Positions 47,158-56,175 of a stretch of DNA of 64,000 nt are shown in pieces. Positions within the stretch are counted from its first letter, which is position 1. Each line of letters starts with the position of its first letter. The DNA is taken from assembly GCF_017916365.1 (NCBI RefSeq), contig NZ_JAFMSU010000001.1, forward strand, positions 2,075,028 to 2,139,027. Reading direction: 5' to 3'. Below the pieces are notes generated by a model. It was given only the letters and a program-made list of their open reading frames with translations, had not been told where the DNA came from and did no database searches. Source of the DNA: Rufibacter roseolus (GTDB lineage: Bacteria; Bacteroidota; Bacteroidia; Cytophagales; Hymenobacteraceae). Made by a program: the position numbers and the translations under genes.

Positions 47158-47496
47158 CGAGTAAATAGAAAAGCCCTGTAGGTGAAAACTTACAGGGCTT
47201 TTTGTTTTAGTCGGACATATATCGGACCCTTTTGGGTAGCAGATACCTTTGTTACCTGCTTCAATTAACTATGGAAAAGCTTTTAAGTAATTTAAGTGGA
47301 ATAAAAGGGAAGGCACCTTCAAGTTAACAGATGCAGCCTTAGAGAATACATAAAGAGAGGGGCTACGCGGTCACATCGAAATTCAAGAACGCCTGTGTTG
47401 TAAAACATTACAGGTGTTTTTCTTTCAATTCGTACGCATATACGTACAACTTTTGCTTCCCTGCTGCATTTCATCCGTTAGAAAGCCATGTCTTAG
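47149..47496 (+). repeat. Direct repeat copy 1 (tRNA-Ser junction)
   Basis: It starts in the 3' acceptor strand of the tRNA and runs 348 bp. Copy 2 (55826-56175) differs by about 15 substitutions and two single-base indels, roughly 95% identity. It includes the tRNA terminator hairpin (47169-47202), CGGAC-ATATAT-CGGAC, a second hairpin near 47390-47420, and GTACG-CATATA-CGTAC near 47432-47447. It has the look of an attachment site plus the conserved end of an integrated element. Confidence 0.88.
47169..47203 (+). terminator. Terminator of tRNA-Ser
   Basis: AAAAGCCCTGTA with TACAGGGCTTTT around ten bases, then T-rich. The same hairpin is present in repeat copy 2 at 55846-55880. Confidence 0.8.
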
Positions 47497-47698
47497 CTTG
47501 CCTCCTTGATCCCCGAAACCAACCAGTTCCTGTCCTCTCAGGAGGAGTACATAGCTCAATGTATCGTAGCCAACCTCAGGTCAAAGGCCTTCGAAAGGGA
47601 GCAAAGGAAAAAGGAACCAAGAGTCAAGGACACCAAGGCAAGAAGACGAGCAGGAGGCGATGGAAGTCTTGGTAGTTGAGGGTTCAGACAAGCAATAA
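47497..47698 (+). pseudogene. Possible 3' remnant of an unidentified gene
   Basis: Immediately after the repeat a coding-like frame reads LASLIPETNQFLSSQEEYIAQC ... FEREQRKKEPRVKDTKA and then, after a one-base shift, EDEQEAMEVLVVEGSDKQ and a stop at 47698. The composition (charged, helical, few rare codons) suggests the end of a former gene cut at the repeat border. I do not recognise it. Confidence 0.35.
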
Positions 47699-47764
47699 CC
47701 AGGCCTGCCAGACCATTGCTTTATTTGCCTGACTCAATGGGCTGAATTCCGTCGCGCAGCAGGG

Positions 47765-48199
47765 CTAAGCCGGCAGCCCCTCCAACAGGCGCTCTATAGA
47801 TTCCGGGCGGATGGGCTTCACCAGGTACCCGTCGGCCTGCAGCATCCGGGCCCGCTCCCGGTCGATGGGGTTTTCCGAGGAGGTGAGCACCACCACCAGG
47901 GGCTTCGAGGGAAGGGGTAGCCCGCCCATGGCCTCAATCATCTTGAAGCCGCTCATCACCGGCATCTTCAGGTCCACCAGGATGAGTCCGGGGAACTCTT
48001 CCGCCGGCCCTCCGCATGCGGCTTTAACGGCCAGGAACCCCTCCAACCCGTTCACGGCGGTGGCCACGTCCTCGGCGACCTCCATCCTCATCAAGACCTT
48101 TTTGGCCACGAACAGCGCCGAATCGTCATCATCCACCAACAGGACTCTTTTGAATTTTCTCACGTTATACACCTTGTTATTCCTTGGGCAGGTGTCCAT
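47765..48199 (-). CDS. Orphan single-domain response regulator
   Basis: The ATG at 48199 (MDTCPRNNKVYNVRKFKRV) gives 144 residues; a GTG at 48163 (MRKFKRVLLVDDDD) is an alternative. It is a stand-alone CheY-like receiver: acidic pocket LLVDDDDSA, phospho-acceptor Asp in ILVDLKMPVMSGF, Ser/Thr in VVLTSSENP and Lys in GYLVKPIRP. There is no output domain. Such regulators work by protein contact. No histidine kinase gene is adjacent; it is the first complete gene of the island after the tRNA junction. Its leader (48277-48350) is partly repeated at 56231-56305. Confidence 0.88.
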   Translation of the reverse strand: MDTCPRNNKVYNVRKFKRVLLVDDDDSALFVAKKVLMRMEVAEDVATAVNGLEGFLAVKAACGGPAEEFPGLILVDLKMPVMSGFKMIEAMGGLPLPSKPLVVVLTSSENPIDRERARMLQADGYLVKPIRPESIERLLEGLPA

Positions 48200-48627
48200 A
48201 CCTGACCAATACTCCCGACATACCGTTAAATCAAGAGGAAGGTTGCCTGCACCCTGCATAAGGGTATATGCATCCGTAGTTTGTATTTGATGGACGGGGT
48301 ATTTCCGGGATGGAAACGCTTTGGGTTTGACCGGGTAGGTCTGTTTTGACGCTCCTACATTCCTATGACACAAATATGTAAGCCACTCCTAGAGTAGGTT
48401 TTTAAGGAAACAGGACTTTGGCTTCTTTAAAACTCATAGACCTCCATGGTTTGGGCTTAGGGGCTGCCTTATTTAAATTGGATGGGCTCAGTTGCACTCT
48501 CCGTATTTAAGGCAAGTGTTTTATGACTCATATCCAGCATTTTGCATTACAAACGATTTCAATTAACTTGAACGGCCCGGATAGTATCGTCTGTAATCTC
48601 TGCACTGACTATAAACCCAATCACCTG
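48200..48627. other. 428-bp divergent gap
   Basis: Lies between the response-regulator gene (minus) and the PHP-like gene (plus). The part 48277-48350 resembles 56231-56305 beyond repeat copy 2. The plus-strand frame upstream of 48628 does not look coding. No further gene is seen. Confidence 0.5.
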
Positions 48628-50750
48628 ATGATCCTGTTCCAACAATACCTGAGAATCTATTTGCTAAAAGGTTTTAGTACATTTTTTCTAATTTTTGCCT
48701 TCGCCTTAAGCTTGCGGGCGCAGCAGTTGGTGGATGTTTCTCAGTTGGTTAAACGGAATGGGGCCAAGGTGCGGGTGGAGGGCGAGTTGGTGGACATTAC
48801 CTGGCTTACGGGTAGGAACGGGAACGGGAGGTTGGTCCTGGACCTTAATAAGGGCATGCCACTGTTTAAGAGCATAGGTTTAGGGTCCAAAGCCGAGTTT
48901 AAGGAGATCGCAGCTGGGCTTGACCCTGCCTTCATCCTCACGGTAGGCAAAAGGACTCTGGATCCGAAAAGCGGGGGGTGGGACGTGTTCTTTGACCGGG
49001 TTCCCCAAAAGCCCTATAAATCCCATTTGGTTAACTTCCATAAACGTTCTGCAAGCGTGAGCAGCTCTGGCGCCCATACTGTCATCCGTATCCCCGGCAT
49101 GCAGGCGGCCTCCTTCAGGGGAGAACTTGAAATAACACTATACAACGGAAGCCCTCTGTTCAACGTGGCGGCAGTGATGGTTACGGAGGCTGATTCCACC
49201 GCGATCCTCTATGATGCGGGTCTGGTGAGCAAAACCCAGGCTTGGCAGAACATTTCCTGGTCAGATGTGAAGGACGTGCTTCAAACCACAAAGGTGGTAC
49301 ACGAAACTGACGCGGTGAACCAGGAGGTAAAGTACCGCACCATCATCGGACAGGGCAGAGGGGGGAGCCTCGCGCTGTTCCTGCCCCCGCACCAGTATTT
49401 CTATCCCTTGGATGAAGCTTTCAACCTTAAGTTCACCTGGTGGGGGCAGGGCTATGGAGGGCTGATGCCCGGCTACGGGATCGGTATCCGCCAGGACCCG
49501 ATAGGGGGCCGACGTTATGTTCCGTGGTTCAACGCCCCACCGAACACCAGGCAGCGCCTGAATTTCTTCTGCCTGTTGGATCTCGGCAGCCCCGCAAAAG
49601 CCCTGGAGGAGGTAAAGAGATTCACCCACGGCGATTCCTATGTTCCGCTTCATGGTTACAAGACCATGGCCAGCCACTTCCACAACGAGTTCACCATGGA
49701 TGTGGTACTGAAGGGAGTGCCGGTGCCGGAGAAGCCTGAGTTCAAAACGGTCTTCGAGAAGGCCGGAGTGAATATCGTCCATCTTGGGGAGTTCCATGGG
49801 CCAGGCCATCCCAAGGGGCCGGACGAGGAACGGTTGAAGGAACTGCATGCGCTCCATGAGCAGTGCGCCCAGCTTTCAGATGGCTATTTCCTTCTGCTGC
49901 CGGGCGAGGAGCCCAACAACTTCTACGGGGGACATTGGCTCAGCTTTTTCCCAAGGCCCGTTAACTGGATCATGTCAAGGAAGCCAGATATGCCTTTTGT
50001 CTCAGACCATCCTAAATACGGGAAGGTGTACCGTATAGGGGACAAGGAAGAGATGCTGAGACTGCTTGAGCTGGAGAACGGACTAGCCTGGACCGCGCAC
50101 GCTAGGACAAAAGCTTCCACTGGCTATCCTGACGCTTACAAAGGAGAACCGTTCTTCCAATCCGAAACCTTTATGGGCGCGGCCTGGAAAGCTATCCCGG
50201 CGGACCTTTCCCTTCCTACCCTCAGCAAGCGCGTACTAAACCTAATGGACGACATGGCCAACTGGGGCCTGAGGAAGCATGTGATTGCCGAGAAGTGATA
50301 TCTTCACTATTACGGAGCAGAACGAGATGTACGCGCATTTGAACGTGAACTATCTGCAGCTGGATAAGCTGCCCGACTTCAAGGAAGGTTGGCAGCCGGT
50401 GCTGGATGCGATGCGGCAGGGGGAAGTTCTTCGTCTCGACCGGGGAGGTGCTGCTCCCGGGGTTCACCGTGAACGGAAAGGGGGCCTGCGAGACGGCCAA
50501 GGTCCCCCGCTCCGGCAAAGCGAAGATCGCCCTCTCGGCCGCCTGGACCTTCCCCTTGAACTTCGCGGAGATAGTGTCGGGCGACGGAAAAGAAGTGTTC
50601 CGTGAGCGGATAAACCTCAATAATACCCTGGCCTTCGGGAGAAATCAGTTTGAATTTACTGTGGACCTACGCAAGCGGAAATGGGTAAGGCTTGAGCTAT
50701 GGGACATCGCGGCGAACGGTGCCTTCACGCAACAGGTTTGGTTGGAGTAG
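48628..50750 (+). pseudogene. PHP-like metallohydrolase gene interrupted by two +1 frameshifts
   Basis: The ATG at 48628 starts a signal peptide (ending LSLRAQQ) and a frame of 557 codons that stops at 50298. From that ATG, the pattern SHFHNEF (H350, H352), LGEFHG (H390), LLPGEEP (about 426), YGGHWLSFF and TAHARTKASTGYPD (H491) resembles the metal-binding residues of PHP/CehA-like hydrolases. Similarity of coding style then continues in the next frame (SDIFTITEQNEMYAHLNVNY ... DAMRQG) and, from a GGGGG run at about 50418, in the third frame (KFFVSTGEVLLPGFTVNGKG ... FTQQVWLE) to 50750. Removing one base near 50295 and one G at the run restores one protein of about 707 residues. It is either a pseudogene or carries sequencing errors. 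Exported; substrate unknown. Confidence 0.7.
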
Positions 50751-51185
50751 TTTCAAAAATGCCATAGCTTACAATGATACACCTGAATTTTGCTTAAGGT
50801 TGCCTCTGTTGAGGCTGAGACGCGTCTGTATTTACTATACTTTTTTGATACGGCACACAGTACCCAAGTCACTATTCATTACAGCATTTATCAGATAGCC
50901 AAAAGATGCTAACATACCAATTTGCCAATCCTTAAAGGAGCTTTCATCCCTTCCATAGCAAGGTTCAAGGCTACCCCATTAAGCTTTTGGAAAACGCAAG
51001 TAGCCAAGTTTATATAGACTTATTGCCATTCATAAGCAGCATAATACTTACATGTTGGTATTGGTTACAGGTTATTTTAATATAATATTTACAAAATTTA
51101 TTTACAAATTTATATAGTTAAGATTTCTTTATCCTATAATTTCCATAAATATAATTTACCCAAACAAACATAAAACTTATTCTAT
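50751..51185. other. 435-bp AT-rich gap before the beta-helix gene
   Basis: No gene is visible. The last 100 bp are very AT-rich (for example TTACAAATTTATATAG) and probably hold the promoter of the following two-gene unit. Confidence 0.5.
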
Positions 51186-52190
51186 ATGAAAAAAATTATA
51201 CTCCTCATTACAGTTGCCCTATTCCTAGGTGAGTTACAGGCTAAGGTTTTAACCGTCAGCAACAGGGCCGGCAACTCCGCCCAGTATCAAACAGTCCCTG
51301 CAGCCATCACCGCGGCGTCAGCGGGGGACACTATTTATATTCATGGGTCGGAGACCTCATACGGCGACATCACCATCGACAAGAAACTCACCATCATAGG
51401 TTCTGGCCACAACCCAAAAAAGGAACTGGCGCTCGTCTCAACCTTAGGTACGGTTTCGATAGATGCCTTCAATGGAGGGGCGAGCGGCACCTCCCTCATA
51501 GGCCTTAGGATCGCGGCCGTGAACAGCCCCAATTACGGGCAGAAGGATGTCACGATCAAGAGGTGCAGGGTGGATTCTTATATCAGTGCTTTCGGAGCAA
51601 CGGGCGGAATCTCCACAAATTGGGTAATAGAGAACTGCATCTTCCCGTATGTGCAAATTCCCCATGATGTTACCAAGGTCTCGAATTTTCTTATTAGGAA
51701 CAATATCATCACGCAGGGGCTTTTCGGAACCAACTCATGCGTGATCGATAACAATGTCTTCATCGGGTCCAGCGCGGCCTTTTCGGATGTCCACTACGCC
51801 ATTATCCAGAACAACGTCTTCTACGGGGCAACGCCTAAAGGGGCTTCCAACTCGACCTTCAACAACAACATCACCTTCTCGGCTTCGGACTCTGCGCTTC
51901 CCTACGGCAACAACGGCGGTAGCCAGAACAAAGTGAACGTGGACCCCAAGTTCACCAAGTTCACGGCCAACATGGGATTCAGCTACGACCATGATTACCG
52001 GCTGCAAGCATCCTCGCCGGGTAAGAACGCCGGTACTGACAAAACAGACATAGGGATATACGGGGGCATCGGCTTCTCGGAGACCGGGGAGCCCCCCGTG
52101 CCGGTTGTCCGGGTGTTCACCATCCTGAACGGCGTGGTCGCCCCCAACGGCAAACTCAACATAAAGATCAGCGCAGAAGCCAAAAACTAG
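51186..52190 (+). CDS. Secreted right-handed parallel beta-helix protein
   Basis: 334 residues; signal peptide about 1-19 (LGELQA). The next part (YQTVPAAITAASAGDTIYIHGSETSYGDITIDKKLTIIGSG) is the classic opening of parallel beta-helix proteins, and later coils show N-ladders (WVIENCIF, FLIRNNIITQG, CVIDNNVFIG, AIIQNNVFYG, STFNNNITF). The end (VNVDPKFTKF ... DYRLQASSPGKNAGTDKTDIGIYGG) is typical of such surface proteins. It has no sorting domain of its own. It lies 9 bp before the T9SS repeat protein gene, so the two are made together; a glycan- or surface-binding role is inferred. Confidence 0.85.
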   Translation: MKKIILLITVALFLGELQAKVLTVSNRAGNSAQYQTVPAAITAASAGDTIYIHGSETSYGDITIDKKLTIIGSGHNPKKELALVSTLGTVSIDAFNGGASGTSLIGLRIAAVNSPNYGQKDVTIKRCRVDSYISAFGATGGISTNWVIENCIFPYVQIPHDVTKVSNFLIRNNIITQGLFGTNSCVIDNNVFIGSSAAFSDVHYAIIQNNVFYGATPKGASNSTFNNNITFSASDSALPYGNNGGSQNKVNVDPKFTKFTANMGFSYDHDYRLQASSPGKNAGTDKTDIGIYGGIGFSETGEPPVPVVRVFTILNGVVAPNGKLNIKISAEAKN

Positions 52191-52199
52191 GGCGTTGCC

Positions 52200-55100
52200 A
52201 TGAAGCTACTGAAAACTATCGGGGCAATCGGCATCTTGCTGCTTTTCTCTGCTCTCCAAGCCTTAGGCCAGACGGTTGCAAAGGGCGAGTACTTCTTCGA
52301 TACCGACCCGGGTCTGGGCAAGGCAAAGGCACTTGCCGTCTCCCCAGGCGGGCTGGTGGACGTCACAGCCGAGGTGGGCACCGAGGGGCTTACTCCCGGT
52401 TTCCATACCCTCTTCGTGCGCTTCCAGGACCAGAATAGACGCTGGGGGCTGAGCGAGGGCCGTACCTTCCTGGTGGAACAGCGGCTGGCCGCGGCCAACA
52501 GCGCCATCGCTAGGGCCGAGTATTTCTTCGACTCCGATCCGGGTCTGGGCAAGGGCAAGGCGCTGCCAGGAGGCACCGGCGCCGTGGTAGATGTCTCTGC
52601 TGAGGTAGGCACCGAAGGGTTGGCCGACGGCTTCCACACCCTTTTCGTCAGGTTCCAAGACCAGAAGGGACACTGGGGATTGAGCGAGGGCCGCACGTTC
52701 CTGGTGGAGCGCAGGTTGGACCCCGCCAACACCGCTGTTGCGAAGGGAGAGTTTTTCTTTGACTCGGATCCGGGGCTGGGCAAAGGCAATGCGCTGCCAG
52801 TGGGCATGGGCGGGCTGGTGGACATCACGGCGGAAGTGGGCACCGAGGGACTTGCCCCAGGTTTCCACACGCTCTTCGTGCGTTTCCAGGACAAGCAGGG
52901 CCGCTGGGGCCTGAGCGAGGGGCGGGCTGTTCACATCCGGAAAGGTGAGGATGCTTCCGCCACCATCGTCGCCGCCGAGTATTTCTTCGACAATGCCAAC
53001 CCGGAACCTGGCAAGGGAACGCCATTGGTGATAGAGCGGGGTGCCATGCTGGAGACGGAGAGGCAGATAAATACGGCTGGCCTCGCCTTGGGTAAGCATC
53101 GCCTTCAGCTGCGCCTGCGTGACAGCAGGGGCACTTGGGGCCCACCTGAGATCAAAGAATTCACGGTGGCCAATCCGCGGCTTGACAATATTACCCCGGC
53201 ATCAGGGGGCAACCTAGGGGATGTGACCATGAATATCCTAGGGGCCAGCTTCGACCCAGGAACGAAGGTGAGGCTCAAGCGTACCGGGCAACCTGACATT
53301 GCCGTACCGGATTCGATGGTTACAACCTTCAACGGAGACCAAGTACAAGCGGTATTAAATCTTAGGGGGAAGGCCACCGGAGATTACGACGTTGAGCTTA
53401 CCCTGGGAAACGGCACCGTGTTGACCAAGCCGAAGGGATTCACCGTCATAGAGGGTGTTGCTGCCCACCCTTGGGCCGAGATTCTCGGCTTCGACAGGAT
53501 TAGGATCGGCCAATGGCAGACCTATACCCTTTCCTACGGGAACAAGGGAAACGTTGATGCCCATGGGGTGCCGCTGTACTTCGCAGTCTCGGATGAGGCA
53601 GAAATCAAGACTGACTTTGCGTTCGAAAAACCCTCTGAGTCTTTTAATGTCGCCCCGAATGCGATTTATGACTCTATCCCTGATTACATCGTCGTTGATA
53701 CGCTCATGGGGTATACCAAAAAGATGAAGCTGGTGAGCATCTATGTTCCGGCGATTGCAGGTAACTCCACCAACAGCCTCTCCTTCAAGGTGAAGGTGAA
53801 CTCTTCCAAACCTATAGAGGTCTTTGCATGGGCGGGTGAGCCGCTATTCGGTTCTCCCCTGAAAGGGTGGGCCTCTGAGTGCATGGACAACCTTTTCGAT
53901 CTTGCCGCCGGGACGAACCCTATAACCAACTGCTTGAACAATGCATTTAACACAGGGTATGAGGCCGGGAACGTTATCAACAAAGCAATCGAGAAGGAAA
54001 GCTGGGGGCATTTGGCCGCAGGTATTTTTTTGAAGATGCCGGCTGTAATTGTATCAAACACTTTGGATTGTGCCCTGAGTCCAATCAAAGCGACTACCGT
54101 GGCTATGAAAATGATAAAAACGGTTATAAAGGTTGCAGCTGAAAAGACCACCGGGAATTCAGGTATAGGTATTCCTGGGACAGGGGGGCTCAATCTTGAC
54201 ATATTAGAGAGCTGCCTTCCACCGCCGGAGCCACCCAAACCGCCCAAGCCGGTTCAGCCCGTCAACTCCTTCGACCCAAATGACAAGATCGGGCTGGCAG
54301 GGGCCGGGCCCCTCAACTTCATAACGGGCACGGAGGTGTTCCCCTACGTCATTCGGTTCGAGAACAAGGCCTCCGCCACGGCCGCGGCGCAGACCGTCAG
54401 GATTGTGGATACCTTGGACATGAACACACTGGACATCTCCACGCTCCAGCTGGGCTTCTTCAGCTTCGATGATGTGATCGTCAATGTGCCCCCGGGAAGG
54501 AAAAATTACACGGTGGATGTGGACCTGCGCCCGAAAAACAACCTGATCGTGAGAATTGAGGCCAAACTGGATGAGCAGAAGGGGATACTCACCTGGCTGT
54601 ACTCCTCCCTGGACCCGGCCACCCTGCTGCCCACCGAGGACCCAGAGGCTGGGTTCCTTCCGCCAAACAAAACGGCTCCCCAAGGGGAAGGCGGTGTTTT
54701 CTATACGATCAAGCCCAAGGCCGACTTACCTACCGATGCCAAGATCAGGAATAAGGCTTATATCTTTTTCGATAACAATGAGGTGATCCCAACCCCAACT
54801 TGGGCAAACTCCGTTGACAAGACACCGCCTGTGAGCAAGGTGAAAGAACTGGCGCAGACCCAGAGGACAGAAGAGTTCAGGGTTGAGTGGGGTGGCGCAG
54901 ACGAGGGGGCAGGCATCGCCGAGTATTCCGTTTTCGTGGCGGTAAACGGCGCGCCCTACAAGCTTTGGCTGGACGGGGTGACTACTGCGTCAGCCCTGTT
55001 CAAAGGCAAACAGGACTCCACTTACCACTTCTACAGCGTGGCTACGGATAGTGCCGGGTACCGGGAGTCGGCCCCCGTGGTCCCAGACGCCACCACGAAA

Positions 55101-55370
55101 GTCTCACTTGTGACCGGCATGGAGGAGGAGTTCGGCAACCAAATCACTGTTTACCCGAATCCGGCATCGCACACCCTGGTGGTTGAGTTGCCTGAAGAGA
55201 TGCGCAAAAGCAGGTTTGGCATGTTCGACATCTCTGGCAGGCTGAAAGTAGACTTGGCGGCTGAGAGCCTGAGCACGAGCATTTCGGTTTCCCACCTGCC
55301 GAAAGGCATATACCTGCTCCGCATCTCCAACGGAGGCTTGGTGGTTACCCGTAAAGTGGTGCTTAGGTAG
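52200..55370 (+). CDS. Large T9SS surface protein with four 77-residue repeats
   Basis: 1056 residues. Signal peptide (about 1-23, LQALGQ). Then four tandem repeats of 77 residues (about 27-335), each with AEYFFDxDPGLGKG, a VDVTAEVGTEGL-like middle, GFHTLFVRFQDxxGxWGLSEGR; the fourth is diverged. An IPT/TIG-like fold follows (DNITPASGG, about 335-420), then a CARDB/DUF11-like part, a Pro-rich hinge (PPPEPPKPPKPVQPV, near 680), a conserved DUF7619-type domain (SFDPNDKIGLAG ... FENKASATAAAQTVRIVDTLD ... YIFFDNNE), an FN3-like domain and a type A T9SS sorting domain (TVYPNPASHTLVVELP ... GIYLLRISNG). Probably a cell-surface adhesin. The ATG is 9 bp after the beta-helix gene stop. Confidence 0.9.
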   Translation: MKLLKTIGAIGILLLFSALQALGQTVAKGEYFFDTDPGLGKAKALAVSPGGLVDVTAEVGTEGLTPGFHTLFVRFQDQNRRWGLSEGRTFLVEQRLAAANSAIARAEYFFDSDPGLGKGKALPGGTGAVVDVSAEVGTEGLADGFHTLFVRFQDQKGHWGLSEGRTFLVERRLDPANTAVAKGEFFFDSDPGLGKGNALPVGMGGLVDITAEVGTEGLAPGFHTLFVRFQDKQGRWGLSEGRAVHIRKGEDASATIVAAEYFFDNANPEPGKGTPLVIERGAMLETERQINTAGLALGKHRLQLRLRDSRGTWGPPEIKEFTVANPRLDNITPASGGNLGDVTMNILGASFDPGTKVRLKRTGQPDIAVPDSMVTTFNGDQVQAVLNLRGKATGDYDVELTLGNGTVLTKPKGFTVIEGVAAHPWAEILGFDRIRIGQWQTYTLSYGNKGNVDAHGVPLYFAVSDEAEIKTDFAFEKPSESFNVAPNAIYDSIPDYIVVDTLMGYTKKMKLVSIYVPAIAGNSTNSLSFKVKVNSSKPIEVFAWAGEPLFGSPLKGWASECMDNLFDLAAGTNPITNCLNNAFNTGYEAGNVINKAIEKESWGHLAAGIFLKMPAVIVSNTLDCALSPIKATTVAMKMIKTVIKVAAEKTTGNSGIGIPGTGGLNLDILESCLPPPEPPKPPKPVQPVNSFDPNDKIGLAGAGPLNFITGTEVFPYVIRFENKASATAAAQTVRIVDTLDMNTLDISTLQLGFFSFDDVIVNVPPGRKNYTVDVDLRPKNNLIVRIEAKLDEQKGILTWLYSSLDPATLLPTEDPEAGFLPPNKTAPQGEGGVFYTIKPKADLPTDAKIRNKAYIFFDNNEVIPTPTWANSVDKTPPVSKVKELAQTQRTEEFRVEWGGADEGAGIAEYSVFVAVNGAPYKLWLDGVTTASALFKGKQDSTYHFYSVATDSAGYRESAPVVPDATTKVSLVTGMEEEFGNQITVYPNPASHTLVVELPEEMRKSRFGMFDISGRLKVDLAAESLSTSISVSHLPKGIYLLRISNGGLVVTRKVVLR
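52278..53201 (+). repeat. Four 231-bp tandem repeats inside the T9SS surface gene
   Basis: Unit starts at about 52278, 52509, 52740 and 52971, an exact 231-bp period. Units 1-3 are close in sequence (GGCCTGAGCGAGGG-type segments recur); unit 4 is clearly diverged. Confidence 0.85.
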
Positions 55371-55777
55371 ATGCCGTCATTGCAACAGGCTATACTGTTG
55401 GTTTAAGATTAGTCTATACTCTATCTTATGGTCAAGAGCTGTCCTGAACCCGGTGGCTCTTGACCATTCTCTTTTGCGGCTGTACCGCCATCTTGTCTGC
55501 CTCTAGCGGGGATCCCTTTTGGGCACAACCTAGGGGAGCTCAAGGGCCCTTTTAGTATGGGGCGATCAGGCCTTCAGGAATGGATACTCGGCACAGCAAG
55601 CGTATATCTTTGATTGTAAGGGTAGATGGGGTGTTTGGCACCCGGAAATGTCCCTATGATTTCGTGATTTCAAGAATGGGTGTGACTGTTGTACCAAGAG
55701 ATTGTTAATTCTGGGAGCCATACATGTTACTGTTCCAGCAACCTTCCGATCCCATCCTTTTACAACCCCTATATCGC
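55371..55777. other. Gap before the second repeat
   Basis: Apart from the terminator at 55429-55466, no gene is seen. It ends at the ATG of a truncated reading frame. Confidence 0.5.
55429..55466 (+). terminator. Terminator after the T9SS surface gene
   Basis: TGGTCAAGAGC with GCTCTTGACCA, loop of 16 bases, T-rich after. Confidence 0.75.
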
Positions 55778-55858
55778 ATGAACATCCTCATCTCGGACAT
55801 CTCCGGTATCCTGGCCGTGCAGCACCTCTCTCTGCGAGTAAATAGAAAAGCCCTGTAG
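55778..55858 (+). pseudogene. Truncated gene start fused to the second tRNA-Ser repeat
   Basis: ATG at 55778 opens MNILISDISGILAVQH, which runs straight into repeat copy 2 (from 55826) and stops after 26 codons. The first 16 codons look like a genuine gene start; ILIS resembles both response-regulator starts (MNILI) and the start of the STAS-like protein at 59437 (ILISEPHIAIRH). Likely the 5' stub of a gene cut by integration or recombination at the repeat. Confidence 0.4.
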
Positions 55859-56175
55859 GTGAAAACTTACAGGGCTTTTTGTTTTAGTTCGGACATATAT
55901 CGGACCCTTTTGGGTAGCAGATACCTTTGTTACCTACTTCAATTAACAATTGAAAAGCTTTAAAGCAATTTAAGTGGAATAAAAGGGAAGGCACCTTCAA
56001 GTTAACAGATGCATCCTTAGAGAATACATAAAGAGAGGGGCTACGCGACCACATCGAAATTTGAAAACGCCTGTGTTGTAAAACATTACAGGTGTTTTTC
56101 TTTCAATTCGTACGCATATACGTACAACTTTTGCTTCTCTGCCGCATTTCATCTGTTAGAAAGCCATGGCTTAGG
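55826..56175 (+). repeat. Direct repeat copy 2 (tRNA-Ser 3' end and following 340 bp)
   Basis: Second copy of 47149-47496, beginning with CTCTCTCTGCGAG, the 3' acceptor strand of tRNA-Ser. The rest of the tRNA is absent. The repeat would mark the right border of the 8.7-kb unit or the left end of a second, related element. Beyond it, 56231-56305 resembles the leader of the response-regulator gene, but no regulator gene follows. Confidence 0.88.

Noticed and set aside
52278-53201. CRISPR-like array
   Set aside because: The repeats are 231-bp coding modules in a protein gene, without spacers.
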